Shown here one piece after another: positions 4,461 to 5,562 of a stretch of 5,562 nt of DNA. The DNA is from JBEKJU01 sp050011095 (lineage in GTDB: Bacteria; Desulfobacterota; Syntrophorhabdia; Syntrophorhabdales; WCHB1-27). Under the pieces are notes generated by a model, which was given only the letters and a program-made list of their open reading frames with translations, was not told the DNA's origin and made no database searches. Within the stretch, counting starts at the first letter, position 1. Each line of letters begins with the position of its first letter. The position numbers were made by a program, and so were the translations under genes. The stretch lies in the NCBI GenBank assembly GCA_050011095.1, contig JBEKJU010000258.1:1-5562 (forward strand), in the 5' to 3' direction.

Positions 4461-5410
4461 GCAAGTCGTGGCCGAAGGTGAAACTGGGGGAGGTGCTGCG
4501 ACGTTCGCAGGAGACCGCCGAAATAAAACCGGGGTCAGAATGCCGCGAGGTCACAGTTAGACTATGGGGAAAAGGTGTGGTCCAACGAGGCCTGGTTTCG
4601 GGTTCGGAGATCTCGAGCAGCCTAAGGTTCGCTGCTCGGGCCGGGCAGCTCATACTCTCCAGGATTGATGCCAGAAACGGTGCGATTGGAATAGTACCAC
4701 CGGCCCTTGATGGTGCGGTTGTCACGAACGACTTCCCGGTATTCGACATAGATTCCGGTCGTATTGAGCCAACCTTCCTTGGGTGGCTAAGCAAAACGCC
4801 TGATTTCGTTGAACTGTGCAAACGGGCCAGCGAGGGCACCACGAATCGAGTGCGTTTGCAGGAAGCCCGCTTTCTCGCCCTGGAAATCCTCGTGAGGAAC
4901 TGGCCGTCAGAATCGCCGAGGCCCGACGCCTCCGCCAGCAGGCCATCGCACAGGTGGAAGCTTTCACGATAAGTGTTCATGCCGAGTTTGCAGGGGGGCT
5001 TACAACCAGGCTGGGCGACATGGTCAAGCTGGATGAGGATCAGGTGCGCGTCGAGCCTAATGGTTCTTATCCACAGGTCGGCGTGAAGAGTTTTGGAGCC
5101 GGGCTTTTCGCAAAAGTTCCTGTGTCAGGATCGGACACTGCATACAAGGCTTTTAATCGGCTTTATGACGGGGCTTTGGTAGGTACTCAGCCAAGTGAAA
5201 GGATGGGAGGGGGCTGTTGCCATTTGCCCTCACGATCTCGCAGATTGGTTCGTTTCGCCGGAGTACCGCACCTTTCGATGCATTGATGGCGAGGCAAGAC
5301 CCGCCTACTTGGCGTCGCTTGTCCGAACTGAGTGGTTCTGGGGGCAGCTAAGCCAGGCCACGCGAGGCGTTGGGGCTCGACGGGAACGCACTCGTCCCGA
5401 ACAATTCCTC
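4457..5410 (+). pseudogene. hsdS: hsdS, type I restriction-modification specificity subunit, broken
   Basis: HsdS selects the DNA target for the type I methylase/nuclease complex through two target-recognition domains joined by conserved helices. GTG4457 (VSKSWPKVKLGEVL) has AGGAG six bases upstream. Segment A (4457 to about 4888) is recognition domain 1, ending RLQEARFLALEI. Segment B (about 4894-5177) is in another frame and carries the central helix EELAVRIAEARRLRQQ and the start of domain 2 (YKAFNRLYDGALV). Segment C (5183-5410) returns to the first frame: VKGWEGAVAICP, VSPEYRTFRC, TRGVGARRERTRPEQFL. Between A and B the usual P-L-P-P-L-x-E-Q-x-R-I segment is missing, implying a deletion. 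Between B and C a GGTA duplication shifts the frame. After QFL an IS200/IS605-type element interrupts the last conserved region. About 318 codons remain of the usual 400 or more. It cannot encode a working subunit as read. Confidence 0.9.
5178..5185 (+). repeat. 4-bp tandem duplication (GGTA GGTA) that frameshifts hsdS
   Basis: Removing one GGTA restores a continuous reading GCT TTG GTA CTC AGC CAA GTG (A-L-V-L-S-Q-V) directly into K-G-W-E-G-A-V-A-I, the expected second recognition domain sequence. This identifies the mutation precisely; slipped-strand duplication is the simplest cause. Confidence 0.85.
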
Positions 5411-5420
5411 GATAATGAAC

Positions 5421-5444
5421 TACCCCGCCGCAAGCAGCGGGGTA
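5421..5444 (-). repeat. Subterminal hairpin of the IS200/IS605-type right end
   Basis: TACCCCGC (5421-5428) and GCGGGGTA (5437-5444) are perfectly complementary. Two further inner pairs (5430-5435 and 5431-5434) lie beyond one C-A mismatch. This is the type of imperfect hairpin that the family's transposase binds as single-stranded DNA. Read through in the hsdS frame it adds the foreign tail ELPRRKQRGI to the broken protein. Confidence 0.75.
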
Positions 5445-5453
5445 TCAAAGGCA

Positions 5454-5562
5454 TTAAAAATCGAAGAGCGTGAGCTGACCTCGATGTATCTGATGATACG
5501 TTCTGCCCTGCTTCTGCACGTACTCCTCGATTACCCTTTCATTGCCATACTGTCCTACGGTG
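5454..5562 (-). CDS. tnpA: IS200/IS605-family transposase (TnpA), C-terminal 35 residues
   Basis: The visible part reads TVGQYGNERVIEEYV then QKQGRTYHQIHRGQLTLFDF, stop at 5456-5454. The helix VIEEYVQKQ carries the Y-x3-Q pattern of single-tyrosine HUH transposases, so the tyrosine at visible residue 14 is the probable DNA-cleaving nucleophile. The hydrophobic QLTLF ending is typical of this group. The HUH motif and N-terminus lie beyond the window. These enzymes move single-stranded DNA by a peel-and-paste route. Nothing visible is damaged, so the element may be active. Confidence 0.82.
   Translation of the reverse strand, partial: TVGQYGNERVIEEYVQKQGRTYHQIHRGQLTLFDF

Larger units (their letters stand above)
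5411..5562 (-). mobile_element. IS200/IS605-type insertion sequence, right end, partial
   Basis: The element enters hsdS after the codons for RPEQFL. It runs off the right edge of the window with its transposase on the minus strand, so the end seen here is the right end (3' of the transposase). Such elements have no terminal inverted repeats but a subterminal hairpin at each end, and this one has a clear hairpin at 5421-5444. The exact junction cannot be fixed without an empty site; about 5411 is where hsdS similarity stops. Confidence 0.78.

Noticed and set aside
5178..5185. Phase-variable repeat switching hsdS on and off
   Set aside because: Only two GGTA units are present and the gene carries two other inactivating lesions, so a working switch is unlikely.
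5195..5473. Separate 92-residue gene
   Set aside because: It is the third segment of hsdS read on into the insertion element; its last roughly 20 residues come from the IS hairpin.
5486..5499. GTATC-TGAT-GATAC inverted repeat near the IS end
   Set aside because: It lies inside the transposase coding region, has only 5-bp arms and is not near the element's tip.

Overview
The window looks like accessory chromosome from a Gram-negative bacterium with moderately high GC. An anaerobic deltaproteobacterial-type host is my guess, based only on the flavour of the protein families; nothing in the window fixes the taxonomy. It carries no rRNA, tRNA or CRISPR array.

Left part (1-1430). A periplasmic oxyanion-binding protein of the tungstate/molybdate type (WtpA/ModA-like) has an intact mature domain. 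Its 5' end is damaged: the end of a signal peptide is visible, but no credible start codon is. A terminator-like hairpin follows, then a 56-residue single-span membrane protein.

Middle part (1431-2974). A small XRE-type repressor on the minus strand faces a plus-strand set of small genes across a compact control region. That region holds a perfect palindrome over the likely repressor -35 box and a TATAAGTT direct repeat over the plus-strand promoter. The plus-strand side starts with a well-initiated N-terminal fragment whose frame then degrades. It continues with a coiled-coil protein carrying a C-terminal membrane helix, and, after about 250 bases without a gene, a 59-codon ORF next to a good sigma70-like promoter.

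Right part (3014-5562). This is a decayed type I restriction-modification island. A DUF1016/YhcG-family PD-(D/E)XK nuclease gene is full length with its catalytic motif intact. After it come a G-rich tract, short remnants that may come from other restriction genes, and an hsdS specificity-subunit gene broken three times: a deletion-like frameshift in the central conserved region, a 4-bp tandem duplication (GGTA GGTA) in the second recognition domain, and an IS200/IS605-type insertion whose right-end hairpin and transposase C-terminus are in the window.

The most unusual structure is inside the DUF1016 gene. Two 27-bp near-perfect palindromes start 39 bp apart, in frame, between the N-terminal and nuclease domains. 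They differ from each other at five positions, and four of these form two compensatory base-pair changes that alter the protein but keep the palindrome. This suggests that the nucleic-acid structure itself has been maintained or templated.
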